DNA of 64,000 bases from positions 274,367-338,366 of the forward strand of contig NW_019774870.1 in the NCBI RefSeq assembly GCF_001039355.2, read 5' to 3'. Shown piece by piece: positions 33,878 to 46,045 of the stretch (position 1 is the first letter of the stretch; every line of letters begins with the position of its first letter). Position numbers and translations under genes: made by a program. Under the pieces are notes generated by a model that had not been told where the DNA came from, searched no databases, and saw only the letters and a program-made list of their open reading frames with translations. This DNA is from Lingula anatina. Taxonomy: Eukaryota > Brachiopoda > Lingulata > Lingulida > Lingulidae.

Positions 33878-34624
33878 ACATTATCAGGATACTGTTTTAT
33901 TAGCGAATAACTTCAACAGTTGCTATATGGGTGGTGACAAGAACATTTGCAACAAATTTTTTAATAACTGGAACTACCACTTTATTAACCACGGACGCTT
34001 TTATACATAATGTCTACAGATTAAACAATGGTATACTCCATTATTTGAGTGGTTATGAAGAAATGTGTAATCACCATTTGTACACTTAAATTTTTTACAG
34101 CTCCGTCAAAATTAGTGAAATAATAAAGGGACATGCATTTAACGGAGTTGTTTTTTTCTTGTATGGTTTTAAATATGTATTAGATGATAATAAAATATAG
34201 AAGGATGCAATAATAGTAATGGATACATCGGCATTTTATAGGGATTGCTTGAAAACTTCACACAAAAGGCGTTTGAAATCGCAAAATAATGCAGTAAGAT
34301 GCAAAGAAAATGAAATATAAGAACTAGAAATATAAGTGCACTCGATGGCAGAGTGCCGGCTGGTTTTGCTCATTCTTAAAGCCGTGTCTTCTCATCGGGT
34401 AGCAACTTTGCTGTGAAATTCTCGAACGTCGTGGAAAGGCCTCGGTCAACTGCAAATGAGAGCATTTGAAATATTAAATGAAAAATTACAACCTTTGGAT
34501 TATACTTACATTAAAAATGAATTTAATCAGTAAGACTGAGATTAAAGCAGAAATATTTATCAGAGTTACACTGTTCGTTTGCCGGAGCAGTGGTGAGGGT
34601 CACCTCTAGCGTGACCTCACTTCA

Positions 34625-35046
34625 TACATGTATATGTTGCAGGCCAGATTGAAATCCAGGCTGGTGTAAAATCGACCATAGTCAAATTTTATTTTCAAAT
34701 GCTATGTTTGTTTTCGCAAATTATTCCTGTAACAACAAGATTATATAGGATACATGCCATCTTTTGTACTCATGACCACTATAATGAAGTGGGCACCTGA
34801 AAGACAACATCATAAGAAGTGAATGGAAAAAAGCAGGACTATCGTCTGGGTATGAGGTTAAAAACATATATATGTCATAAACAATTAAATAGTCAGGATT
34901 ACATTTGTCACCTGATTTAAATCTTCCTAAGTCAAATTGGAATTTTGATCCTGAATAAGCCCAATTAAAATCTAAAAATAAAATTTGACTATGGTCGATT
35001 TTACACCAGCCTGGATTTCAATCTGGCCTGCAACATATACATATGA
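34625..35046. repeat. Long inverted repeat / MITE with about 70-bp arms
   Basis: The left arm (34625-34695) contains GCAGGCCAGATTGAAATCCA and CTGGTGTAAAATCGACCATA; the right arm (34976-35046) is its reverse complement with very few mismatches. The arms flank about 280 bp of AT-rich DNA. Transcribed, the arms would pair into a long hairpin. It lies in the spacer between the SNTX-like and BRICHOS genes; the rest of that 2.6-kb spacer shows no gene. Confidence 0.8.
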
Positions 35047-36249
35047 TGTTCATGTAAAGCGGATTACCAAGTTGCAAACGGACATGGAAAAAGTGGACTA
35101 GTTTAGGATTCACTGATGATTTCCATGTAGTTTTCCTTTTTCAGATTATATGTTGTTCTAAGAATTTTACAAGATATTCATAAATATTTTTCGTCGTTAT
35201 GCATGTAGCATGTTGTTACACAGGGCTCCTTGCTATGAAATATAATTTTTCTTCTTCCGGGATTTCTACACTTTTTAAGACGGATATAGCTGGATAAAAA
35301 CTACCGTGCGTCTAATGACTGTTAAGTTTCAACAAGTCCAAACGTTTTGCTTTCGTTTATTGTTTGCAAGTTCTTTGAAACTGATTTTCATATTTTTGCA
35401 GTTTTTGAAGCAAAGGCATCAAGGTAAATCTGTGTCTTCTCTTTAGCAATTTATCTTTGAACGAAGGTGAACATATTGTATCTATTTCTATAAGCACTTC
35501 TTTAAAACGTGGCTTGTTCTATTATCTCTCATTACACTTTCATAAAACACTATCTTATATGGTCACAAGCACTGAACATTAGTTGTCAGGATTTCAAGAT
35601 ATGGTTTACTTACTTTTGAGATATGGTTGATTTAATGTGCAATAAAACCAGTGGTCGATTAACGACTGGCAAAAGACACTTGACTGTATCTTAACTGCTT
35701 CTAGTTTTACAAATATAGCCAAGGCAGACACTGAAAATATTTAATTATTTTGAATTAGTTGCATGTCTTGGAAGTATGTGAATTTTGGCGATAAATTTCT
35801 TTTTTTAATTTTAAACGCACTTATCAGTCAAGATTGTATCCAAACATCGTTCATACATTAAGGATTGACATATCAAAAATAAACAAACTACCTTTAATTT
35901 TTAATAAAAATATGAGTTAATGAGATGAAATACAAACCTTCGGAATGATTGATCTGTTTATATCCTACATAAAATGAAATGGTTTTTCCAACATGCAATG
36001 TCTGCTATCTCACCTATATTTACACATGCGTTCATCCTTTCATAAATGAAGGCCATGGGCAGATAAGCAAAATAAGACACCATTAAGTCGACGTGTGTTA
36101 TGAAGAGGTCGCCATGCAGGGGGGTGACTCTGCAGCTGGGCAACTAAAACGGTCCCTGCGCCCCTCGACTAAGTTTGAAGAGGGGGACTTACGGTAAACA
36201 CTAAAGAGCATGACGTAAGCAACCTGTTTGAGCAGTCAACTTAAAGAAG

Positions 36250-36305
36250 AGAAAACGCACGCACCTTACAGTAACGCGCCATTCAGAAGTGCAGCCTGAT
36301 ACTTA
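36250..36305 (+). other. Probable 5' UTR exon of BRICHOS gene
   Basis: The sequence GATACTTAG|GTAAGGC at 36305/36306 is a strong donor, and the first coding exon begins at an acceptor (36411-36415) just 2 bp before the ATG, so an upstream non-coding exon is required. The 5' limit is not determined. Confidence 0.5.
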
Positions 36306-36417
36306 GGTAAGGCATTACATTTTTTTAAAGAGTTAAATTAAGCAAGAAATAAACGAACGGTACTTTTGCTCCCAAAGGTACTGACTCATTTTATAATATT
36401 GTTTATCATTTTCAGCC

Positions 36418-38857
36418 ATGAAGGTCTTGATAATTGTGTGTCTTGCTGCCTTGTGTAGCGCAAAATTTGTGGCAAAAAGATCACAGACGGCGGTAAGAAT
36501 ATATATTCAATAAAATAACGGATTGACACATGTGGTGTGGCAATCACCCGTAGAATCTGAACGTGACCGTATCCATGCATATAATTTTCCAAGCTAAATA
36601 TAAATTAAGGAATAACTTGCACAACGATTTTATTTACAAATATGAAATATTTAATATACACAAACATCATTTTCATAGTTGTTTTCCCGTTCAAGTGAAT
36701 AGGTTTCTATTGTCTAAAGTCATTTTTTTACTGTTTGACAATACATTTTCAGCATTTTGATGTGCACGTGACGGAGAAGTCGGCAAAGTTTGTGCAAGAG
36801 ATTGAGGCTGATTTGGAGAAAAACCAGGTGGTGTACAAAACTCCCCAGCACAATGATGTACAAGAAACCTTGACTCTTCAAGACTTCAACAAGGTAACAT
36901 GCCGACATTAACATCTACGACCTATAAAACTATTCCGGCTAACAATAAAAGCGGGTCCTACCAAAATGTGCAGAAAAAGTATCGAAAACGTATGGATGAC
37001 ATGATCTAAAGCTAAATTTATCCTTGTGGCGAGAGGTTAATAAAAAAGATAAATTATACTAAAACGAGTCCGCATTACGAACTTCTCCTGCCCAAAAGCT
37101 AGCTGGCACTTTCGTAATTTAGAGGAAGTAGGAAACATTTTGATGTATATGAAAAAAAGCTCAACCACACGATCACATGTGTCTGCGAAAAGAAATTACT
37201 ACAAATTATACTCAAGTATGTAAACCTCAAGTTTATAAAGTGTATAAACCTAATGCTTAAAATGTATTGCAACATGTATAATCTCTAACTTTTAGCAACA
37301 GGAAACAACTTTTTCATCAGTAATTATAACTTAATACATTGTATATCGCTTATTATTTCTAGGGTCTGGAAATTTTCTGCTTCCCTAGGAAGGCTGTTTG
37401 CCATCTTATTCCCCTGAATCGCACCCAGTTCCCTGACCCTGTGGCGTTAGAAAGCAGCATGGTGAAACTTTGGGTAGGGTTTTTGAAATGCATTTTAAGT
37501 TATCAGTGTAAGTTGTCTCTCAATCCTAAGAAAAGACAAATTTTAAAAAAATCAAATATGTCAAACATTTATCTAGAGACTTAGTTCTCCAGTGCCCAGT
37601 TCGTACTACACGTTTTCTGTTTGTGTATGTCCCTTTGCCGTGTTTTAGGCTGAGAGTCGCGGCGCTATGAGTGATAAGGATACGGAAACCATTGCTCAGA
37701 AATGGTTCATATCCGAGGGTCCAATTGAGAACATGTCTTTCTTGAGCAAAGAGATGCAAGAAATGGTCCAAGGATTTGGGTTTCCACTCTACCGCTTAGA
37801 AAAAGTCCCAGATGATGCTGAATTCATAGAAGGTAAATAGTTAATTGCATGTGGGAGGGGTTTCACTTTATTATAACTAACTTTTTAGATAACAGTTAAA
37901 GCCATTACTTTTCCTTGTCATGGAGCTTAGGTATGCCTTTTGGAATGTTTGACACTCGTACCCTCTACGAAATAGCTCAGCTTGTGGCCGATAAATAATC
38001 ACTCTAAGTGCCAAAAGGACTGACGTAAACCCTTATGATTTGGTGATGTCTCTATTAATAGAGCATGATAACTGACAGCGTGTAAGGACACACTGTGACA
38101 GGATATGCGTTTATTTATTTGTCCTATATTAAGACTTAAATCTTATCATTGAGAGAGTGTCTACAGCTGGCATACGCGTAATTGTCGTTTTCCACGATCA
38201 AATTCAGGAGAAAAATGGTTTTTAAACGGAATCACTGATAAGTAGATATCAGTTAACATTCGTTATTCAGAACGGAATAATGATAATAAATCTTTAATGT
38301 ACTATGCATTTTTTGGTTTTACGAAATTTATAGCACAAATAAACAGCTCTTTTTATCCATTGCACCTTTTGTTGTTCAACCAACTAATTACTGGTTCTCT
38401 ACTCACTCATTAACCTAATCAAATTATTCTGAATTTTGCTGAGCAAGCTGCTATTGTTCTAGTTCATTTAAGATTCTCTGACCAACGACTCGCCCAGCAA
38501 GACATGTCATGTGTGTTACTAAAAATGATAACTTGCTATTATTGCAAAACCACATGTAAGGAAACAAGTTAAAAACCTGTGTGGTTGGCTAACATTTAAA
38601 GAAGTCCTTTCTAAAACGTTAATTTCCCTTTGTAACAGCGCAAATGCTTGTTGAAATCACTGTTAGTGTGTTACTTATGCCGTCATGAGTATGATGACGT
38701 CAAGTAGAGAATATTGTCTCTGAAAATATGCATTGTGTCAGGTGACATCAAAGTTTGAATGCATTTGTTGCTGTTTAAGTTTTCTTTAAAAACATAAATT
38801 GGTTTCAAATTGGGAAACGGGTGAACACAGAGGACGAATGTTTATTCAGTAGTTTGA

Positions 38858-38924
<67 letters not shown>

Positions 38925-39497
38925 CTTGCGTTCATGTTTTAAGTACGTCAATGCTTTTCACTTTGCACAGTGGACGAACCTACACCTCACCGCCAAAGAA
39001 GATCTGGCTTCATCCCACAACTGGACAACGCTGTCTGTAACGATACAGCAGAGATCGCTCCTGGGGTGCCCGCCCCAGCCAAGTGGAGATACGCCATGAC
39101 AGCTAACAATGGATGTGACTGGATCTTTACTTGCGGGTACGTATAAAAAACCCAGGAATTTATGAGCATCTTGGCAGTCCATCATGATTTTAAAGAATAT
39201 TTTTAAATTGAGCAATTTTGGACATGGTGGTGTAATGTTCATACTCAAAATGTTAATTTTATTACCTTTCTGATGTCTAGATTTGCGATATTATACTTTT
39301 TGATAGAAAATAGTACTGATATGAAGAACGTGATTTACTTACTGGATAACTATCATTTTAGCAAAACTGCCACAGGCGAAACTGTCTGCCCAGGAAGGGA
39401 GCACATCCGAAACGCCATTTTCTTCACTTGCCTGTGTTGTGGTTCTCACAATCGTCTCAGTGAATGCTTTTACTGCGTCAAGATGCACGAAATGTGA
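36418..39497 (+). CDS. Secreted BRICHOS precursor with furin site and Cys-rich C-terminal peptide
   Basis: Exons: 36418-36492, 36753-36893, 37363-37473, 37649-37832, 38971-39136 and 39362-39497; 270 residues. MKVLIIVCLAALCSA is a clean signal peptide. Residues about 52-165 match BRICHOS: LQDFNKGLEIFC with the conserved Asp, VCHLIPLNRTQFPDP, then GPIENMSFLSKEM and GFPLYRLEK, parallel to the ITM2 BRICHOS domain. BRICHOS acts as an intramolecular chaperone for an aggregation-prone C-terminal peptide. RQRR at 178-181 is a furin-type site, releasing residues 182-270, which contain nine Cys including CLCC and CFYC near the end. Odd: the second conserved BRICHOS Cys (after YRL) is Glu here, while a new Cys lies eight residues before the first. 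The mature peptide resembles no family I know; an antimicrobial or structural secreted peptide is possible but unproven. An (AT)n tract precedes exon 5. Poly(A) signal at 39805. Confidence 0.85.
38862..38923. repeat. (AT)n microsatellite
   Basis: About 30 uninterrupted AT units in the last long intron of the BRICHOS gene, 47 bp before exon 5. Confidence 0.95.
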
Positions 39498-39804
39498 AGA
39501 AATCGATTTACAGACATCATCGGATCGTCAATTCGTGGACGACTTCTTGCTTTATTATTAGACTCAGATAGACCCATTTATTTATGATGGTTAAAATATT
39601 CCAATGATTATCTTTTCGTATTTGGGCATTTAAATATTATAATTTTAAAAAAATCTGGTGTGATTGACATTCTGAATCCTTTCCCAAACGAATTACTAGT
39701 TTTTTTTTTTATTTACCCAGTATGTTGATGAGAATGAAATATTGACGGAGCTGTTTATATTGATCATCAAACCTGTTTAGTTTTACAGTTTTGTATAATA
39801 GACT

Positions 39805-39810
39805 AATAAA
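39805..39810 (+). terminator. Poly(A) signal of BRICHOS gene
   Basis: AATAAA about 310 bp after the stop. From here to the protease start at 42234 (2.4 kb) I find only AT-rich and T-rich spacer with an (ATT)n tract near 41125-41145; no gene can be supported. Confidence 0.55.
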
Positions 39811-42233
39811 GTTGAAGATGTAAACTGTCTGCCTTCACAAGGCGAAGTTGTCAGTTTTGACTCTGCGAGAATTAAGCGTAAATTAAAGTTACCATTAATA
39901 TTTGTATGAGCATTATTTTGATACGGTAATAAAAGCTAGCAAAAACATTAATCCAAATGCCGATCAAGAATGTGTTAGATGTGCTCGCGTATTATCGACT
40001 ATTAGTCTTTACTAAACATTTTCAGATTTTTTTCTGAGTATTTGGAGAAGTATCTTTTATTGTGTGATCCACTATTTTAACTTGATGTTTAGACATTTGG
40101 GCAGATATTTACTAGCTCATTGTGCTCATCTTTTACTGCCATCTTTGTTTCTCTTCTCTATTTGTACTATCCTTTTTTTCTTCTTATCGCGTCTGTAATA
40201 TTTTACTACTCTCTGTATACCTATGTTTTCTACTATCTGCATACCTTTCGTTTTCTTTTTTCCATTTTATCTTTCTTTTCTGTCACTTTCTTTCTCCATT
40301 CTGCCACTCGTGCTACTTATTTTTAAAACTTTTTTCACTTTTATTGTGCATAAATTATCTAGTATTTTTCACGTACAACGGTTAGCCTTTGAGTGAGGCA
40401 ACAGGATAATTAAAATTATTTAAATACAATTGTGATGAAATGAACAACTGAATTGATGTTAACTGACCTGTTTTGGCTGTTGCTTGTCAATCTTGTCAAT
40501 CATCTAGTGAAAAATAAGAGAGATGTTGTCAATGAGTGCAAACACCTGCTGATATGGCAATCACTCGCCAAAAACAACAATCTGACTTAGTAATAAATAG
40601 GGTAACTGCGACTTCTGCAAGGAAAAGAGACACTTGCTATATTTGGTTTCTTTAATTTGCTATGCATCTAACTAAGACAGACTAGCTGCTCCGAGAATTT
40701 TTGAAATGCCTGGAATAATGAAACGAATTAAACGTGTTTTATTGTGACCACAGATAAGATTAAACATTCTAAGTTCATTTTTGTGATATATGCGGAGGGG
40801 TAAAAAAAGTCAGTGACCCTCTGAAATAAATACAGTCTGTTACTCCTACATTTGAGCATTTTGAGATGTTTGCATTTTTTACAAGTGTTAGTCGTGAAAT
40901 TATTTTTATTAGCACATACCAAAGGTTAAAACTGAAAGATTCCGGAACATTTTTCTTTCCTTTTCTCTGATAAGTTTTTGGGGCATTTCCTGCTTTTTTC
41001 TGAAAAAGACTTGGGATGAACTGGAAACAACTAGACAGGAAAGCACAAAACAGGGAAAGATGGAAAGATCTTGTTGGTGGCCTTTGCTCCAAAAGGGGTA
41101 ATAGGCATAAGTAAGAAAACATGTTATTATTATTATTATTATTATAGTGTTTATATGCATGTATTTGACGTGAAAATGACAATAGAATGAGCAACATACC
41201 CGAATGCAAGCGAGATTTTCAATCGTATATCTAGTATTGACCGAGTGACTTCATGTCGATTTTAAAAGAAAAACTTATTCCTGCAATATCGGCCCAGAAT
41301 CTAGGGGCCATTTTGCAACTCCACAAACGAAACTTTTGCTGACTCGTTTCATCATAATTTTAGGATGAAGAGTCTTATTGAATATTTGGTATATATTTTT
41401 ATCCTTAAGGCCATAACATTTAATACAGGCAACAATTTGTACATTGTTAAAATTGTTAAAATGATTAGGATAGCGGGGTTATATAATAAAAGTGGCATTG
41501 TTTGGCCAAATCTCGAACAATCAATATTCTTTGTTGCCTTCTTTCTTTTTGTTGATGGGACTACGAAAGTTGATGGTACACTAGGATGGAGGAAACAAAA
41601 TCCTATTTAAGCTATATTGGCTCAGAATCTGGACTAAAATGTTTTTAGTCGAGAAACTAACATATGGTTAGAAGATAATCACTTTGACATCTTGATAAGA
41701 GTGTCACGAAGGTGCGGCTGTTAAGTGTGATTGGTATCCGCAGTTTGTCAGCAGGTGAGTATTTTTAAGTATCTTCACCCTTTATCTATAAAGTATTCAA
41801 GATATACGAGTATCTTTATCCACTTTATCCACTAAGAATAATATGTTGTTATAAAAAGTGTGAACCGTTCACACACAGATCGGTGTAATATATTCCATTA
41901 AAATGTATCCAGACAGCCTAGTAGCAATTTCATAATCAACCCAAAGTCCACCTCAATTCTTAGCAAACCTACACCGTTAACATCGACGGTACAGTGTAGC
42001 AGAAGTATGAGAGATCATATTCTGTACTTTATGTACTCTGATACTCAGGGTAAAAATTCTTTGGGAAGTCAAAATACCTTTCGTGTATTTATGATTATAC
42101 TTTCTTTTCAAACCTGACAGAAGTTCAAAGCTACGTTTATTTATCGGCGAAAAGTATTAACTTTTGGCAGTGGTCATGTTCTTAGCGTGATATCTACGCA
42201 GCACTGAAGACGACGAGCTGATCAGCAGTTAAC

Positions 42234-42609
42234 ATGCAAATAATAAAACTTTTCATCATCTGCCTTTCACTGGTAGGAAATTATGGGTGAGTTTTCTTTT
42301 TTTTTCACTTTCACATCTCTTTTTTTATTATCTCATGCTGTATATGCTTTGCATCAATAGAATAAGAAATAACTTAGACAGTATCTGTGGCTACAAGTGG
42401 CTCCTCGGGTAATTGGCGGAATTACACTATTGACTGCAATCAATGAATATTAAATTGTTTTTTCATAGTGAGCAGTTTACAAATAAGTGGATGGTAAAAG
42501 TTAACGGAGATGAAAATGAGGCAAAAGCTGTAGCAGTTGAATACAACCTTCAGTACATAGAACAGGTAATAACATTCAAAGCATGTTCTTCCGAATATCA
42601 AAATCACGT

Positions 42610-42671
<62 letters not shown>

Positions 42672-44381
42672 GAATACATGCGAGCGAGCCTGCACATCAA
42701 AATTGATAACAAACATGTTTGCGTACACATACGCGCGCGCGCACACACAGACACACACACACACACATGCAAAATCTCCGTTTCCTGCGAAATTTTGATC
42801 CTAGGTAGTTTTCGTGTCCGTGAGACCGTCTCAATAAACATTGGCTTTCGATAAATCCTTTTTTGTGATAGAAACTTTCAATGACAACTATATCTTTTTT
42901 TTGAACTATGTATTTAGGTATTTGAAAATTATTACACATTAATACATGAAGGCCTACCAACACGATCCGCGCAAGAGACAGCGGATTTAACAGATGCCAT
43001 CGGAAGACACCAGAATGTAAGAAGTTAATATTTGCATACATATTTCTCAAATTAGTGTCTTATCAAAAGTGCAAAAACTGAGCTTTTTCATAATTTCGTT
43101 AAACAATATATGAATTTGTCCATGTTTAAATAATTTTCAGTAAGTAAAAATTAAATGCAGTCTACTATAAATTCCATAACTTTCCTATCCTTTACATTAG
43201 TTAAAATTGTCTTCATCCACTTTTGATGTTTTTCTTTGTGAAACCACAATCTTAGGTGCTTTGGGTCCAACAACAGACAGAAAATGAGCGCGAGCTCATG
43301 TCGTCGACCGTTGATATACAAGACCCAAACTGGAATGATCAAAAATGGTACCTGGTAGGTCCGAAATTCTGTAACAGGATTTTAATATTTATGATGTGCT
43401 CCTTTTATCGGTTGTTGAATGTTAAGCAAGAAGGATACCGCAATAACCATGATATTATTTGATTTCCCAGACACTTACAAATATTAGATTCAAGTTATTC
43501 TCAATATGAAAATGGCTAACCATATGCGTTAAACGGAAAGAATACCCGCCGCTCGAAAAATGATTAGCAATGTTCTACACGGAGCTAAAACGCATGAGCA
43601 CTTTGCACTGTCTTATATTTTCGGTTTTTGGCACGATTTGGAAAAAATTCGACGGATGAAAATTTTCGAAGCACATGGTATATCAGGCCCGTAGCCAGCA
43701 GTTCCAAAAGGGGGGTTCTTTTTCTGAAAAAGTGGACCTTTTTCCATAAAAACATCTTGTACCTAGATCAAATTTTTCCCAGAGTGGACCTTTTCCCAGC
43801 AAAAGGGGTGGTTCTTTCGAACCCCCCGAACCCCCCTGGCTACGGGCCTGTATATTAAAGTAAAAAATGTTAAACAACTTCAGTTCGCTACAATGGTACT
43901 AAAAACCCCATACCTTTGATTGAAAACCACCTATAGAGGAAATGCTCTTCGTGTAATACTTGGATAAAACGGTGTATTTTTTATTAATTCTTTAGTTAGA
44001 CGGAATGAAGGCGGAGAGTGGCTGGGCTCGATGTTATACCGGTGCTGGCGTAAATATAGCCGTGGTTGACGATGGCGTGGAAAACAACCGTGACCTCAAT
44101 GTGGTAAGACAACCAGTGTTTTTCATCTGTAAGATATTCATTGCAGTTTAAATCTAGCTTATAAGATGATGTCCTAGTTCCATTGTTAAAATTCACTAAA
44201 TGTTCTAAGAACGCCATGTAATTGAGTTTACTCGTTTACTTCCAGGATTCTAGTTTAAGTCGGGATTTTCGAGGCGGTACAAGCAAGACTGATAGGTAGA
44301 TCCCTACTGCAATATGTTGCATGTTAGTTTAGATATTGTTTCCATTCATTGTGCACCTTTCTATGTAGCTAAGCCTAAGAC

Positions 44382-44429
<48 letters not shown>

Positions 44430-45005
44430 ACACACACACAAAGTCGCAACAAAGAAGTGGAGCGGTAACAACTACTTGATATATTACTAATCAAAAATCA
44501 TAATGCAATAATTTTAAAATGTGATCATCATATATTAAAAGCCACGGTACCCAGGTTGCGGGGATAGCGGCTGCAAAGATGAACGATTTCTGTGGAGTAG
44601 GAGTGGCGCCAGACGCCAAAATTGCAAGTAAGTAATTCTTACTTTATCAAAGGGATAATAACTCTTCGTATGAGATCTATATTTCACAATAAAAACATTG
44701 TGAATAACTCATAGAAATATAAGATATGTTTTACCACAAAACGGCAGTTATAGCTATTATTCTGATATCTGAGCTTGTCTTTAGATCACGTGACCTCCAT
44801 TGATGGCTATACTCTGTTAAAATCTCTGAAGAGATTTTAACAAAAAACCAAACTTTTTAGAAAAAAAAAAACAGGGACTAACTTTGAATGTAAAAATGGA
44901 TTCATTAACCATTGGTTAGTATGGGAAAATTGTTGTTTACTCCAGGAAAATTCATTTTTCGGCCGAAACGAAGAGTTATTATCCCTTTAAGTGTCTCTTT
45001 GCATG

Positions 45006-45064
<59 letters not shown>

Positions 45065-45984
45065 TGTATTTATTTGCAACTTAAAAAGTTGGATTTTACA
45101 ATAAAAACAATCTTAAAATATACTTGTAAGTGTTAAAATGATTCGATGATCTGTTAGTTTTTACATGTTCATGTACTGGTGATGAAACCACTGTGTTACA
45201 GCTAATGGCAGAGAAAATTGAAATCCAATATTTATTTTTTTTTACGTGAATGGCTGCTCTGCATTTGTCCCATATATTAATAAACAGTTTAAACATACAA
45301 CTGCATTTCAGATTTGCGCATCTTTGGATTGAAAACCACAACAACTCAATTTGATCTCGAGGCCAAGGCGCTGTCCTTCAGAACAGACAAAATAAGTATA
45401 TATGTTAATAGTTGGGGCGTGATAAATTCTGGTGTTCATATTGGTGGCCCGAACACAGCTGTACTGGATGTCCTCAAATCTGGGACAAGAAATGTGAGTT
45501 GCATGTTTATCATTACAGGTGATGAAAAATAACTTAAAATAAACGTTGCTACTGCGAAGGCAAATAAACTAGCACTGAAAGTTATCGATTGAATTTTCTA
45601 CGCCATTTTTTAAAAATCTTATTTCAATTTTTGCAAGGCATCGAGAAATTTGTATTATTTGTGAAGGTTTTTAAATTCCTCCTTTCCTCCCTTACCCTCT
45701 TTATCTACCTCATCCCATTCATCTACCCCAACATCATTCCACCTAGGGTCGAGGTGGGAAAGGGGCCATCTACCTGTGGGCGACGGGAAATGGAGGTCCT
45801 GATGACAGTTGTGCTTATGATGGATATATTAATAATATATACTCGCTTGGCATTTCTGGTGTGGATAGGAATTATCGTAAGCTTATTAATGGAGAATCTT
45901 GCAGTGCGGTGTTTGCAGCGGCCCCTTCCCAGAATGTTGGATCTAGCGACGTGGTAAGCTAATATAAAAAACCCCAAGTGCTGT

Positions 45985-46045
<61 letters not shown>

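Noticed and set aside
38821-39099. Open frames rich in alternating Ile-Tyr across AT microsatellites (also near 45978 and 49523)
   Set aside because: They are translations of (AT)n and (CT)n repeats within introns, with no homology and no splice logic.
40120-40385. Hydrophobic Phe/Leu-rich frames suggesting a small membrane protein
   Set aside because: The stretch is simply T-rich spacer read in several frames at once; no start context, splice sites or homology.
42440-42841. Minus-strand frame with Arg-Glu and Cys-Val repeats
   Set aside because: It is the antisense translation of (CT)n/(CA)n repeats in intron 2 of the protease gene.
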